This document shows positions 24,747 to 34,489 of a stretch of 64,000 nt of DNA, piece by piece (the first letter of the stretch is position 1; each line of letters begins with the position of its first letter). The position numbers were made by a program, and so were the translations under genes. The DNA comes from a virus: positions 1-64,000 of IMG/VR virus record IMGVR_UViG_3300029448_008324; one strand, given 5' to 3'. The notes beneath the pieces were generated by a model. It saw nothing but the letters and a program-made list of their open reading frames with translations. It was not told the DNA's origin and made no database searches.

Positions 24747-27700
24747 ATGACAAAACAAAGAATTTTTGTAGGATCGGGAATCAATACAGGCGACGGCGAT
24801 ACACTTCGCGAAGCCATGATCAAATCAAACAATAACTTTGATGAACTGTATGATTTGATTGGTCAAGACTCCTCAGGCAAGTCTATTGATATTTCAGGCA
24901 ACATCATTTCATCTACTTTTACAAACACAGACATAATCATTGAACCAAACGGCACAGGCGACATTGTGATGAGTGGCGACCTAGTGGCCAACATTATTAA
25001 GTCAGATGACTCCACTGGCATTGTGATTGATGACAATCTCATCCTCACTGGCATAATCAAAGCAGACAGTTCTTCAGTGGTCAGAATCGGAGAAGACGTT
25101 GATGTCGACGGCACTGTGACTGCACAAGCATTTGCAGGTGATGGATCTGGTTTGACTGGCATCACAGCTGAAGGCACTGGTGTAGCTGTTCAAGACAATG
25201 GAGCTTCATCGGGCACAGCTGCAACAATAAATTTTGCTGATGGACTCAGTGTTGACTTCAGTGGCGGCACTGCCACAGTAACATTTGGCGGAGCAGGTGA
25301 TTCGACTGAAACATACACCAACGTGTTGCGATCAAATGATTCTACTGAGGTGCAAGTTGCAGACAATCTTGTGCCACAAACAGACAACGCATTCAGTTTA
25401 GGCACTGCTGATAAAAGATGGTCAGGACTATATGTTGCAGGCTCATCCATTCACATTGGCAATATTATTTTACAAGATAGTGGATCAGGAACTTTACAAA
25501 TTGTTAACGCAGATGATTCAAGTCTAGCTTCATTGCAAAGTCAAAGCAACACATTAAATGTTGTAGGTGATGACTCCACTGATATGGAAATTGCTATTGG
25601 CATTGATAGATTTTATGTGCAGGGTGGCACAAACATCACAACATCCACCAACAGCAGTTTAGAACTTAACATATCAGTTGATGATGCTCCTACGTTCAGT
25701 GGCGTTGTGACAGCCGGTGGGTTAACAATAGGGTCCGCAGTCATCAATGAATCTGACCTAGAGCAAATTGATGATCTCACAGCAGGCACTGTGGCAGCTT
25801 CCAAAGCTGTGGTTGTTGATGCCAACAGAGATATTGCTACACTGCGAAACATTACATCAGACGGCACTGTTCAATTTGGTTCACTAAGCGACGGCACTAT
25901 CACTGCCACTGCATTTGCAGATGAAGATGATATGTCTTCCAATTCAGCCACACTTATTCCTACACAACAATCAGTTAAAGCATATGTTGATACTCAAATT
26001 AGTGCCAACAACACACTTGTTTTAGGCGATGATGCTTCATCAGAAATCAGTATGGTGCTCAGTGATACACTAAATGTCAAAGGCGGTAATTCAATCACAT
26101 CATCAGTGACAGGGGATGGCTTAACATTTGCATTGGACGATAAAATTACAGTTGATGAAATATCAGCAAAAGATTCAAGTGCTGTGTCAATTCAGTCAGC
26201 ATTACAATTAGATTCAACATTATCAGTGGTAGGCGGTGCCAACTTTGAAGGCACACTGACTGTGAACACAATTAACTCTGCAGATTCAACAGCAGTGACG
26301 ATCAATGATGCTTTACAAGTCAACGGAAACTTTGGATTTAATGAAGGAGTTGTAGTATCAACCATAGTTGATGAAGATGACATGTCATCCAACTCAGACA
26401 CAGCACTGGCCACACAACAGTCAATCAAAGCATATGTAGACAGTGAAATTAGTTCAGGCACAACGCTGACAATTGGTGCAGACGATTCGACCAACATGCA
26501 ATTGGCAATCAGTGTGGATTCATTCTTCATACAAGGCGGCACCAATGTAACCACATCAACAGACAGCGGCAGCCAACTTACTATATCTGTAGATGATGCT
26601 CCAACGTTCAGTGGTGTTGTTACAGCAGCTGGATTTACCATTGGATCAGCTGTGATTAACGAAGCAGAACTTGAAGCAATTGATGTCACTGCTGGCACAG
26701 TGTCAGCATCCAAAGCACTGGTGGTTGATGCCAACAGAGACATTGCCACACTTAGAAATTTAACATCAGACGGCACGATTCAGTTTGGTTCATTGTCGGA
26801 TGGCACCATCACTGCCACTGCATTTGTAGATGAAGATAACATGATATCAAATTCAGCCACACTGATTCCAACACAACAATCAGTGAAAGCATATGTTGAT
26901 TCTGTAGTAGGTATACAGACTACAGGCATACAAGTTGCTGATTCATCAAGCACAGTGATCGATGTTTTCGATGGAGATTTATTAAATGTGCTTGGCACAG
27001 GAGGCATAACTGCGTCAGTAGTGGATGGCGGCAATACATTAACAATTGCCATGGATGCTTCTCCATCATTCACAAATGTTCAGATTGATGGCGACTTAAC
27101 TGTGTCTGGTACAACCACGTCAGTCAACACAACCAACTTAGAAATTAGCGATGCACTATTAGAACTTAACAAAAACAATTCAGGCGGTGCTGATAAAGAT
27201 GCAGGACTTGTAATACAAAGAGGATCTGCTGGCAACAATGCAGCCTTGTATTGGAACGAAGGCGATGACAAATTCAAAGCAGTGCTGACCACTTCAGAGG
27301 CCACAGCCACATCAGTCACAGATTCGTCCAAAGCCACTATAATAGCAAATTTTGAAGGCGACACTGCAACCATAACAACTATTTCTACCAACCAAATATC
27401 ATCTGGAGATTCAAGTGCGGTACAAGTTAATGATGGACTTAATGTGTCAGGCACACTTTCAGCAAACATCATTGATGCAAACACAATTTCTTCAAGTGAT
27501 TCCACAGCACTAACAATCAATGACGGAGTAATTGTTGTTGGCAACTTTAGTTTCGATGGCGGTGCATCTGTTAGCACAATCCTTGATGAAGATGCAATGT
27601 CATCCAACTCAGACACTGCACTGGCCACACAACAATCAATCAAAGCATACGTGGACTCAGTAGCAGGCGGCACAATACAACTTGGCGATGATGCATCCAA

Positions 27701-28532
27701 TGCCGGTGCAGTGGACATAAACGCCAACGAAGAATTAATGTTCCATAACGGTGATTCTATTACACCAGTGGTTAGTGCAAATGGCATAACATTCAACTTA
27801 AATGAAGCAATCACAGTTGACCAAATTGACGCAGGCGATTCAAGTGTAATAACAATTAATTCAGCAACAAAATTAAATTCAACATTCTCGTTCAACGGTG
27901 ATGGCACAGTAGCAGTTTCTTCTGTAAAAGATGAAGACGATCTAACATCAAATTCAGCCACTGCTCTTGCTACCCAGCAATCCATAAAAGCTTATGTAGA
28001 CAGTCAAGCAGGAGGCACACTTTCACTTGGCGATGATGCATCAAACTCTGGCAATGTTGATGTCAATGGAGGCCAAGATTTAGAGTTTCAAGCAGGCAAC
28101 TCAATTACACCTACTGTAGCAGGCAACGGAGTAACCTTTGCACTGAATGATGACATCTCGGTTAACCAAATAGGTGCTAAGGATTCTACGAGTATTTCTA
28201 TTACATCACCATTACAAGTGGCATCAAATGTGCAAGTAACTGGTGTAGTGACACAACGTACTGCACCAACTGAAAGAACTCATCTTGTAACCAAAGGTTT
28301 TTTCGACGACAATGCAGGGCTAGGGGGATTTACTAATTCAACAATATCTGATTTTCCTATTACGCAAGATTCATCAGCAACTGATTTCCATGAAGGTTCT
28401 GATGCAGTAGGAAGTGTAGCCGCCATAGATGCATTTGGTGTTGCAATTAGTACCTTATTCGACTGTATGGAACCAGTAGGACGCTTACAGGCAACTGACT
28501 TAGGAGAGAGTGAGACTCATGTCGGAGCTTAA
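24747..28532 (+). CDS. Large repeat-built tail-fibre/virion protein 1
   Basis: A 1261-aa Ser/Thr/Asp/Gly-rich beta protein made of recurring modules: SSDSTAVTINDAL-type strands, DEDDMSSNSDTALATQQSIKAYVDS (four or more copies), and a GSAVINE..LE..D.TAGTV.ASKA block (two copies). About 110 residues near 780-890 are nearly the same as a block in the next gene. The sequence suits a trimeric fibrous protein for host recognition. No adhesin tip domain is obvious. It is the largest gene in the window. Confidence 0.75.
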   Translation: MTKQRIFVGSGINTGDGDTLREAMIKSNNNFDELYDLIGQDSSGKSIDISGNIISSTFTNTDIIIEPNGTGDIVMSGDLVANIIKSDDSTGIVIDDNLILTGIIKADSSSVVRIGEDVDVDGTVTAQAFAGDGSGLTGITAEGTGVAVQDNGASSGTAATINFADGLSVDFSGGTATVTFGGAGDSTETYTNVLRSNDSTEVQVADNLVPQTDNAFSLGTADKRWSGLYVAGSSIHIGNIILQDSGSGTLQIVNADDSSLASLQSQSNTLNVVGDDSTDMEIAIGIDRFYVQGGTNITTSTNSSLELNISVDDAPTFSGVVTAGGLTIGSAVINESDLEQIDDLTAGTVAASKAVVVDANRDIATLRNITSDGTVQFGSLSDGTITATAFADEDDMSSNSATLIPTQQSVKAYVDTQISANNTLVLGDDASSEISMVLSDTLNVKGGNSITSSVTGDGLTFALDDKITVDEISAKDSSAVSIQSALQLDSTLSVVGGANFEGTLTVNTINSADSTAVTINDALQVNGNFGFNEGVVVSTIVDEDDMSSNSDTALATQQSIKAYVDSEISSGTTLTIGADDSTNMQLAISVDSFFIQGGTNVTTSTDSGSQLTISVDDAPTFSGVVTAAGFTIGSAVINEAELEAIDVTAGTVSASKALVVDANRDIATLRNLTSDGTIQFGSLSDGTITATAFVDEDNMISNSATLIPTQQSVKAYVDSVVGIQTTGIQVADSSSTVIDVFDGDLLNVLGTGGITASVVDGGNTLTIAMDASPSFTNVQIDGDLTVSGTTTSVNTTNLEISDALLELNKNNSGGADKDAGLVIQRGSAGNNAALYWNEGDDKFKAVLTTSEATATSVTDSSKATIIANFEGDTATITTISTNQISSGDSSAVQVNDGLNVSGTLSANIIDANTISSSDSTALTINDGVIVVGNFSFDGGASVSTILDEDAMSSNSDTALATQQSIKAYVDSVAGGTIQLGDDASNAGAVDINANEELMFHNGDSITPVVSANGITFNLNEAITVDQIDAGDSSVITINSATKLNSTFSFNGDGTVAVSSVKDEDDLTSNSATALATQQSIKAYVDSQAGGTLSLGDDASNSGNVDVNGGQDLEFQAGNSITPTVAGNGVTFALNDDISVNQIGAKDSTSISITSPLQVASNVQVTGVVTQRTAPTERTHLVTKGFFDDNAGLGGFTNSTISDFPITQDSSATDFHEGSDAVGSVAAIDAFGVAISTLFDCMEPVGRLQATDLGESETHVGA

Positions 28533-28552
28533 TAAATATAATATAGGAGCGA

Positions 28553-28560
28553 AATAAATA
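28553..28560 (+). promoter_or_regulatory. Late promoter AATAAATA for fibre gene 2
   Basis: TAAATA core at 28555-28560, only 4 nt before the ATG at 28565. A second TAAATA core at 28533-28538 abuts the stop codon of fibre gene 1. Confidence 0.55.
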
Positions 28561-28564
28561 TACG

Positions 28565-31354
28565 ATGCCAACAACAGTCCAATTTAGAAGAGGAACAACT
28601 GCTCAAAACAATGCTTTTACTGGTTCAAACGGTGAGATATCTGTTGATACAGATGACGGCAGACTTGTTGTTCACGACGCCAGCACAGCAGGTGGAACAA
28701 GACAAGCACTTGCAAGTGAAACCATATTCAGAGTAATAGCAGACGATTCCACAGGAATATATCTACAAGGTGGCACTGATGAACTTAGAATATCAGGCGG
28801 CAATGGTATATCCACATCAACAGACTCCGGTGGTTCATTAACAGTTTCATTAGATTCAACAGATTCAGCAACATTTAACGGTGGTGTCATTATTGACAAC
28901 ATCACCATAGACGGCACAGAAATTGACCTGTCATCAGGCGACCTAACAGTTGACGTGGCAGGCGACATCATACTTGATGCCGGTGGTGACGAAATCATTT
29001 TCAAAGACGGTAGCGCCAATATTGGTCATGTGTCCCTAGACAGTGACAATTTAACAATTAAATCATTAGTGTCAGACAAAGATATTATATTTCAAGGTAA
29101 TGATGATGGAGCAGGCATAACTGCATTGACATTAGATATGTCAGCGGCAGGAGCTGCGGCATTCAATTCAACAGTGACAGCAACAGGATTCATTATTGGT
29201 TCAGCAGACATCAATGAAACTGACTTAGAAAAGATTGATGGCATCACAAACGGAGCCGGTGCGGCAAACAAAGCGTTGGTGCTTGATAGCTCTGCAAACG
29301 TGGCATCAGGTTTAGCTGCCTTGACAGCATCAGGTGTTGTTACAGCGGCAGGATTTACTATTGGATCAGCAGTGATTAATGAAGCTGATTTAGAAAAAAT
29401 TGACGGGATCACCGATGGCGCTGGAGCTGCCAATAAAGCAGTGGTGTTAGATGGAGATGCTGATGTGGCATCTGGACTTAGAAACCTAACAGCAAGTGGA
29501 ACATTAACATCAGCGGCTGTGGTTACAGAAACTATTTCATCTGCAGATTCAACTAGTGTATTTTTTAATGATGGTATTACATTATCAGGACCAATCAAAT
29601 CAGATGCTTCTGCGACAATCAACATTGATGATGCACTTGATGTTGAAGGTGCAATTACATCAGGAGGTGTTGTAACTGCCACAGGATTTACAATCGGTTC
29701 AGCAGTGATAAATGAAACTGATTTAGAAAAACTTGATGGCATCACAAATGGAGCAGGAGCTGCCAACAAAGCATTAGTGCTTGATGGCTCAGCCGATGTT
29801 GCATCAGGCCTAGCTGCCTTGACAGCATCAGGAGTCATTACTGCCGCTGGATTTACCATTGGCTCTGCGGCAATCAATGAAGCAGAATTAGAAACTATAG
29901 ACGGTGTAACAGCAGGCACGGTGGCAGCCTCCAAGGCAGTGGTAGTTGATTCAGACAAAGATATTGCTTCATTTAGAAACCTTACTGCCACAGGCACAAT
30001 CACCACAGCAGACATAGCTGCAACAGGTAACATTCAAATTGACGGCAATTTGACAGTGTCAGGCACAACCGTTTCCGTCAACACAACAAATTTAGAAATT
30101 CAAGATGCACTGTTAGAACTAAGCAAAAACAATTCAGGTGGTGCAGATGTTGATGCTGGTATTTTCATTCAAAGAGGATCAGCTGGCAACAATGCGGTGT
30201 TCTATTGGAACGAAGGCGATGACAAGTTCAAAGCAGTGCTTTCAAACTCAGTAGCCACAGCCACAGCAGTCACAGACTCGTCAACCGCAACCATAGTGGC
30301 AACCTTCGAGGGAGACTTGACAGGCACTACTGTGACATGTAATGAGATAGTTTCAAGTGATTCATCTTTTGTTAACATTAATGACGGATTAAATGTAGAC
30401 GGCAACATTCAAACAACATCAGGCGACATCACAGCAGGCGGATCATTCATAATTGGCTCAGCTGATATGAATGAAACTGATCTAGAAAAACTTGATGGAA
30501 TCACCAACGGAACTGCGGCAGCTAATAAAGCAGTTGTGTTAGATGGTTCTAAAAATATTGGCACATTAGGTGCAGTGACTGCCACATCAATTGTATTAGG
30601 AAGTGCAGACATCAATGAAGCTGACCTAGAACAAATTGACGGATTAACAGCAGGCACAGTTACAGCTTCAAAAGCAGTGGTAGTCGATTCAGACAAAGAT
30701 GCCGGCGACTTTAGAAACGTAACACTTTCTGGCACTTTACATTGCACAACACTTGATGTGAGAGAAATCGAATCAACAGACAGTTCAGTCATCACTGTTA
30801 ACGAAGGCCTAGAAGTATTAGGCACACTGCAAGTAAATGAAATTGTTGCCAGTGATTCTTCCGAAGTTGTGATCAATAACTTGAGAACACAGGTGATCAC
30901 AGCAAACGATTCAACAGAAATATTGGTTAATGATGCGATGCGTGTGTCAGGACTTATTACAGGAACTGCAACACAGGCACAATACGCTGACTTAGCTGAG
31001 ATATTTCCAACAGACGATCTAGGCCTTGAGCCTGGCGATGTGGTCAAGTTTAGCGGTGAAAACAAAATTGCCAAAAGTGATCAAGAAGCACAGACATCAG
31101 TGGCAGGCGTTGTATCCACTGAACCAGGCTTCCTACTAAATGAAGGCGGCACTGGCGTAAAACTTGCTATGACAGGGCGTGTGCCATGTAAGATTCAAGG
31201 CATAATCGAAGCTGGAGATTTATTAGTGTCAGCAGGCAATGGCAGAGCAAAAGCACAATCAAATCCTGCTGTAGGCACTGTGATTGGTAAAGCAATTGAA
31301 TCACACAACAGCACAGATGATGGTGTAATCAACATTATGATTACATTGATGTAA
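28565..31354 (+). CDS. Repeat-built tail-fibre protein 2 with adhesin-type N-terminus
   Basis: A 929-aa fibre. The N-terminus (PTTVQFRRGTTAQNNAFTGSNGEISVDTD) is the tropism-determinant-like capping module found at the start of many phage fibres. Six blocks of the form GSA..NE..LE..DG.T.G...A.KA.V.D follow, together with a long block shared with fibre gene 1. The C-terminal 120 residues (ADLAEIFPTDDLGLEPGDVVKFSG, later VIGKAIES) resemble a terminal knob or trimerisation domain. Likely a receptor-binding fibre; gene conversion between the two fibre genes is probable. Confidence 0.78.
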   Translation: MPTTVQFRRGTTAQNNAFTGSNGEISVDTDDGRLVVHDASTAGGTRQALASETIFRVIADDSTGIYLQGGTDELRISGGNGISTSTDSGGSLTVSLDSTDSATFNGGVIIDNITIDGTEIDLSSGDLTVDVAGDIILDAGGDEIIFKDGSANIGHVSLDSDNLTIKSLVSDKDIIFQGNDDGAGITALTLDMSAAGAAAFNSTVTATGFIIGSADINETDLEKIDGITNGAGAANKALVLDSSANVASGLAALTASGVVTAAGFTIGSAVINEADLEKIDGITDGAGAANKAVVLDGDADVASGLRNLTASGTLTSAAVVTETISSADSTSVFFNDGITLSGPIKSDASATINIDDALDVEGAITSGGVVTATGFTIGSAVINETDLEKLDGITNGAGAANKALVLDGSADVASGLAALTASGVITAAGFTIGSAAINEAELETIDGVTAGTVAASKAVVVDSDKDIASFRNLTATGTITTADIAATGNIQIDGNLTVSGTTVSVNTTNLEIQDALLELSKNNSGGADVDAGIFIQRGSAGNNAVFYWNEGDDKFKAVLSNSVATATAVTDSSTATIVATFEGDLTGTTVTCNEIVSSDSSFVNINDGLNVDGNIQTTSGDITAGGSFIIGSADMNETDLEKLDGITNGTAAANKAVVLDGSKNIGTLGAVTATSIVLGSADINEADLEQIDGLTAGTVTASKAVVVDSDKDAGDFRNVTLSGTLHCTTLDVREIESTDSSVITVNEGLEVLGTLQVNEIVASDSSEVVINNLRTQVITANDSTEILVNDAMRVSGLITGTATQAQYADLAEIFPTDDLGLEPGDVVKFSGENKIAKSDQEAQTSVAGVVSTEPGFLLNEGGTGVKLAMTGRVPCKIQGIIEAGDLLVSAGNGRAKAQSNPAVGTVIGKAIESHNSTDDGVINIMITLM
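29190..30720 (+). repeat. Six tandem-like protein repeats in fibre gene 2
   Basis: Six coding repeats of about 45-60 codons with the pattern GSA..NE.(D/E)LE..DG.T.G...A.KA.V.D..., separated by short linkers. Copies differ at silent sites, so they are old enough to have diverged. Two more copies lie in fibre gene 1 near 25725 and 26640. Confidence 0.7.
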
Positions 31355-31777
31355 TCATACAATTAAATCTAAAATAGTTTGAAGTTTTGTTTTTATTGTT
31401 TTATTCTGTAGAGTTTTTCTCACTCCATCATGCAAAGGCATTGGCCAAGAATTAATTGACACCCAAGCATAACCTGAGTGTTCAGCATTTAATCTGGGCA
31501 AAAATTCCTGTTCTACTACACACACAAACGTATGAAACTTGAAGCGTGTGTCTTTGCTCACAAAAAGTTCTAAAGGTATTGTTTTTTGTATGGTTGGCTG
31601 AAATCCAATTTCTTCGACAATCTCTCTTTGCAATCCTTGCCATGGAGTTTCTGTTGCTACTGACTTGCCACCCACCATGCCCCAAGTGCCTTTTTGTTTG
31701 GCAGAACGATTGAGGAATAAAAATCGCTTGGTTGACTTGGCATAGAACAAACAGCCGCTGGCAGTGATTTGACTCAT
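31355..31777 (-). CDS. NUDIX hydrolase
   Basis: A 140-aa NUDIX protein with a full box: G37, then E43, then REIVEEIG at 51-58, matching GX5EX7REUXEEXGU. The N-terminus SQITASGCLFYAKSTKRFLFLNR resembles NUDIX proteins encoded by T4-like phages, which hydrolyse nucleoside-diphosphate derivatives. It lies on the minus strand between the fibre genes and gp15. The exact substrate (ADP-ribose, Ap4A, dinucleotides or capped RNA) cannot be read. Confidence 0.85.
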   Translation of the reverse strand: MSQITASGCLFYAKSTKRFLFLNRSAKQKGTWGMVGGKSVATETPWQGLQREIVEEIGFQPTIQKTIPLELFVSKDTRFKFHTFVCVVEQEFLPRLNAEHSGYAWVSINSWPMPLHDGVRKTLQNKTIKTKLQTILDLIV

Positions 31778-31795
31778 TGTATATTATTTTATACT

Positions 31796-33310
31796 CTAAA
31801 ATTTAATAGACCAAGTGCCTGGCGCATAAAAACCTTCGTATGATTTCACCCAAAATCCTTGATCAGGTAACCACTTGAATTGAATACCAGTGGTTTCATT
31901 TGTGACATATTGTGTTTCTAGATAGGATGATGAATCAGAAAACAAAGTGTTTTCGTCTGCATCAAATCGTCTCACCCAATTGCCTGATGCATCTTTTTCA
32001 ATGATGTCATTGGCTGAAGCAATTGTGGTGCCCCAGGCTTCTGCATAGTTGGGCACAGTGTCTGCTGACGGATTGCCATCATCGTCTGATGCTCTGGTAT
32101 CAGTTTCAGATGCAGTCTTGCCATCTGTGTTTTTCTTATTGCCAATATCTTCTGTGATGAGATATCTAGTGCCAACAGGCGCTCCATCTGGATTAAATGT
32201 GAGTGGATTAATCACAGCATCAACAGAGTTCAAGGTGTTGGTTGGAATTGAATCTTGATCAACATCCAGCAGTAGACTGAATTGATCCTGCGGATCAATA
32301 CTCACGGTGCCTGTGACATTTACAATTATGTCATCACCATTTACATCAGTGGTAGACTGTTGCAACTTGATGGTTGATAATCCATTTGTGATTGATTTGC
32401 TGTACAATGCCTCAAATCTGTGCCAATTGATTTTGTTACCAAACTGACTTTGTGATTGGAACACACGGTTTTCTCTGTTGTTAGCGTGTGTGGAATTACC
32501 CGCACGTTGTTCACCCAACAACGATATCCTATTGCCTAACACCAGTACCGCATAGTTGCCAGGCGTTACAGTTTGACGTGACAGCAAGTCAGTGCCTAGT
32601 ATGCCGTCCACATCAACTTTGCCCGCATCTTCATCATATATGCTCATGACAATTTTTTCAATGACACCAAGTTTTTTAAGTTTAGCAGGCGGTGAAATAA
32701 AGATTGGTGTTCTGAATGTGAGAGTGGCGACATCAATATCGTCAGCTACTCCTTGTGGAATTGCTCGTGATGTAAAGTTTACATTTGTGAGTTCAACAAA
32801 TGACAGTGAAGTCCAATCAAGATAGTTGTCTGTGGTTTGTAGTTCCAGTGCTGGATTGAACAGCACAAGGATTTGCTCTAGCATCTGTAATTTTTGATCT
32901 GTGTTGGTGCTGAAAATGTCTGCGTTAAACGTCAACTCAAAAGGTGTAGGCATGATTCTTTCAATGGTGTGTGATTGACCTGGTGCACCTGTATAAGCAT
33001 TTGCCGTTGGATCAAACTCTCTTTCACGTATGTGCTTTTTGTCTACGTGATAAGGATTGTACATCCTGTCTCTGTCATAACTCAAGTTGGTTATGTAGCA
33101 TGATATTTGAGGCGCAGTGATCAATGTGTTTTCTGATCCTTTCTTGAGAATTTGTGCCACCTGTCTTGACATGTCTCCATACTTGACTGGCACTTGCAGT
33201 GTTTCTGATTCGCCTTTGGAATTTTTACCTGTGATGTAAGAAAAGTTTGACATCATACGAATAAACTGTAGAATGTATCTTCTTATTTGGGCGTCATAAA
33301 AATGTTCCAT
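31796..33310 (-). CDS. 15: Tail sheath stabiliser/completion protein gp15 (extended)
   Basis: A 504-aa protein whose first 110 residues match the gp15 pattern: FYDAQIRRYILQFIRMMSNF, then VPVKYGDMSRQVAQI, then APQISCYITNLSYDRDRM. gp15 forms the last tail ring that joins tail to neck. T4 gp15 has 272 aa, so this protein carries a large extra C-terminal part with a WLPDQGFWVKSYEG-type ending common in marine phage structural proteins. It is followed closely by gp14 on the same strand. Confidence 0.75.
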   Translation of the reverse strand: MEHFYDAQIRRYILQFIRMMSNFSYITGKNSKGESETLQVPVKYGDMSRQVAQILKKGSENTLITAPQISCYITNLSYDRDRMYNPYHVDKKHIREREFDPTANAYTGAPGQSHTIERIMPTPFELTFNADIFSTNTDQKLQMLEQILVLFNPALELQTTDNYLDWTSLSFVELTNVNFTSRAIPQGVADDIDVATLTFRTPIFISPPAKLKKLGVIEKIVMSIYDEDAGKVDVDGILGTDLLSRQTVTPGNYAVLVLGNRISLLGEQRAGNSTHANNRENRVFQSQSQFGNKINWHRFEALYSKSITNGLSTIKLQQSTTDVNGDDIIVNVTGTVSIDPQDQFSLLLDVDQDSIPTNTLNSVDAVINPLTFNPDGAPVGTRYLITEDIGNKKNTDGKTASETDTRASDDDGNPSADTVPNYAEAWGTTIASANDIIEKDASGNWVRRFDADENTLFSDSSSYLETQYVTNETTGIQFKWLPDQGFWVKSYEGFYAPGTWSIKF

Positions 33311-33311
33311 T

Positions 33312-34460
33312 CTAATTATCCGCCTTTGGTTTTAGTAGTTTGCTGAGGGAAACTCTTTCAGGTGTGGTGGACGAACCATCTGCTAATGTGGTCTGGGTTG
33401 TGTTGTTGATAAAGCCACTTTTTTGTGTTTCTTTTGTATCTGTGTTTGTCATTGTTTGTCTTACATCATCTTCTATTTTCACAAATCTTCTGCCATCAAA
33501 TCTGAATAACCTGTTTGGCGAATAGTCTGTTCTCAACACAAACATTCCTTCCACAGGATTACGTGGAAATTTGGTTGACGCTGTGAAAGTTTCACCATTG
33601 GCTGGTATGCCATCTCCTGTGAGATATCCTTCGATATAACCATTGGTTTGTGGATTAGCAAAAATTTTATCTACACTTAGGTGACCAGTGTCTGTGTTCA
33701 CATCTGAGTCAACAGTGACCAATGCCACACGTCCATCTTCTTCGGTTGGCATCACATATAATTGTTTGGTATTGTAACCAGACTTTGGTGCATCTTGTTC
33801 TGCTTGATCAACAATTGCTTCGTTGATTTCTAAATCTTTATCTCTAGTCTTTTGATGTGTGTTTTCATCTTTGTCGCCCAGTATGTCTCTAAACTCTTGT
33901 GCATCTGTGATGCCTTTCACTCTCACTCTGTATAAATGTGGCCACCAAGTTTTGGAAAATCCTTCAGCCGCTCTTACCACATCATCCACCACATAGTAGC
34001 GTTTAAGCGTTTCGGTGTCATTGGTATCCAAAGAATAATCATCTACAAGATGAGGTAATTCAATGACATCACCTGCCATAATTTTTCTACCCAGTGCTTC
34101 AACAATATCACGTATGTGAAAAGTCATAAACAGTTGATCATTTTGTAGAAACAATCCGAACTGCGATAAGTCAAAGTCTATGTCTGACACATTGTAGATC
34201 ACACGAGCGTGATAAACATCTGGATCATATTTGCGATCTCTGTTTTCTAGGAACAAAAGATCTTGTATGGCCAACTCATCTTGTGTGTCACCTGTGCGTT
34301 GTGGTTGTGTGATGTCATTTGTGTCGCCTTGTTGATTAGGTGAAACATATTTGTGTATGTAGGCGTCTGTACCGCCCACTTGAAACATCTCGCCCACGTT
34401 GCGATCGATGAAATTAAAATCATTTCCCTTTTCAGGTTTGAATAATGAGAGTCTTGGCAT
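33312..34460 (-). CDS. 14: Neck protein gp14-like
   Basis: A 382-aa protein placed between the gp13 and gp15 genes. The central part (LFMTFHIRDIVEALGRKIMAGDVIELPHL near 129-157, then YYVVDDVVRAAEGFSKTWWPHLYRVRVK) resembles the G-K-I-x-x-G-D-V-I-x-L-P region of gp14 neck proteins. The C-terminal third has a structural-protein insertion and a LFRFDGRRFVKIEDD element. It is longer than T4 gp14 (256 aa). The neck connects head to tail and closes the DNA exit. Confidence 0.7.
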   Translation of the reverse strand: MPRLSLFKPEKGNDFNFIDRNVGEMFQVGGTDAYIHKYVSPNQQGDTNDITQPQRTGDTQDELAIQDLLFLENRDRKYDPDVYHARVIYNVSDIDFDLSQFGLFLQNDQLFMTFHIRDIVEALGRKIMAGDVIELPHLVDDYSLDTNDTETLKRYYVVDDVVRAAEGFSKTWWPHLYRVRVKGITDAQEFRDILGDKDENTHQKTRDKDLEINEAIVDQAEQDAPKSGYNTKQLYVMPTEEDGRVALVTVDSDVNTDTGHLSVDKIFANPQTNGYIEGYLTGDGIPANGETFTASTKFPRNPVEGMFVLRTDYSPNRLFRFDGRRFVKIEDDVRQTMTNTDTKETQKSGFINNTTQTTLADGSSTTPERVSLSKLLKPKADN

Positions 34461-34466
34461 TTTACA

Positions 34467-34474
34467 TATTTATG
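34467..34474 (-). promoter_or_regulatory. Late promoter CATAAATA for gp14-gp15
   Basis: The box on the minus strand ends 6 nt (TGTAAA) before the ATG at 34460. It is back to back with the gp13 late box. Confidence 0.65.
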
Positions 34475-34476
34475 GT

Positions 34477-34484
34477 GTTAAATA
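34477..34484 (+). promoter_or_regulatory. Late promoter GTTAAATA for gp13
   Basis: TAAATA core at 34479-34484, then CACAC, then the ATG at 34490. Both late promoters of this divergent pair fit into 29 bp. Confidence 0.6.
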
Positions 34485-34489
34485 CACAC

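Noticed and set aside
27080-27985. Long minus-strand open frame (301 codons) inside fibre gene 1
   Set aside because: It mirrors the repeat-rich fibre coding sequence, has a Ser/Val/Ala-biased nonsense composition and no promoter or ribosome site. The same happens at 29092-30033 in fibre gene 2.
24747-31354. CRISPR-like direct repeats
   Set aside because: The repeats are in-frame protein modules of 130-180 bp with diverged copies, not short identical repeats with unique spacers. No CRISPR array was seen anywhere in the window.
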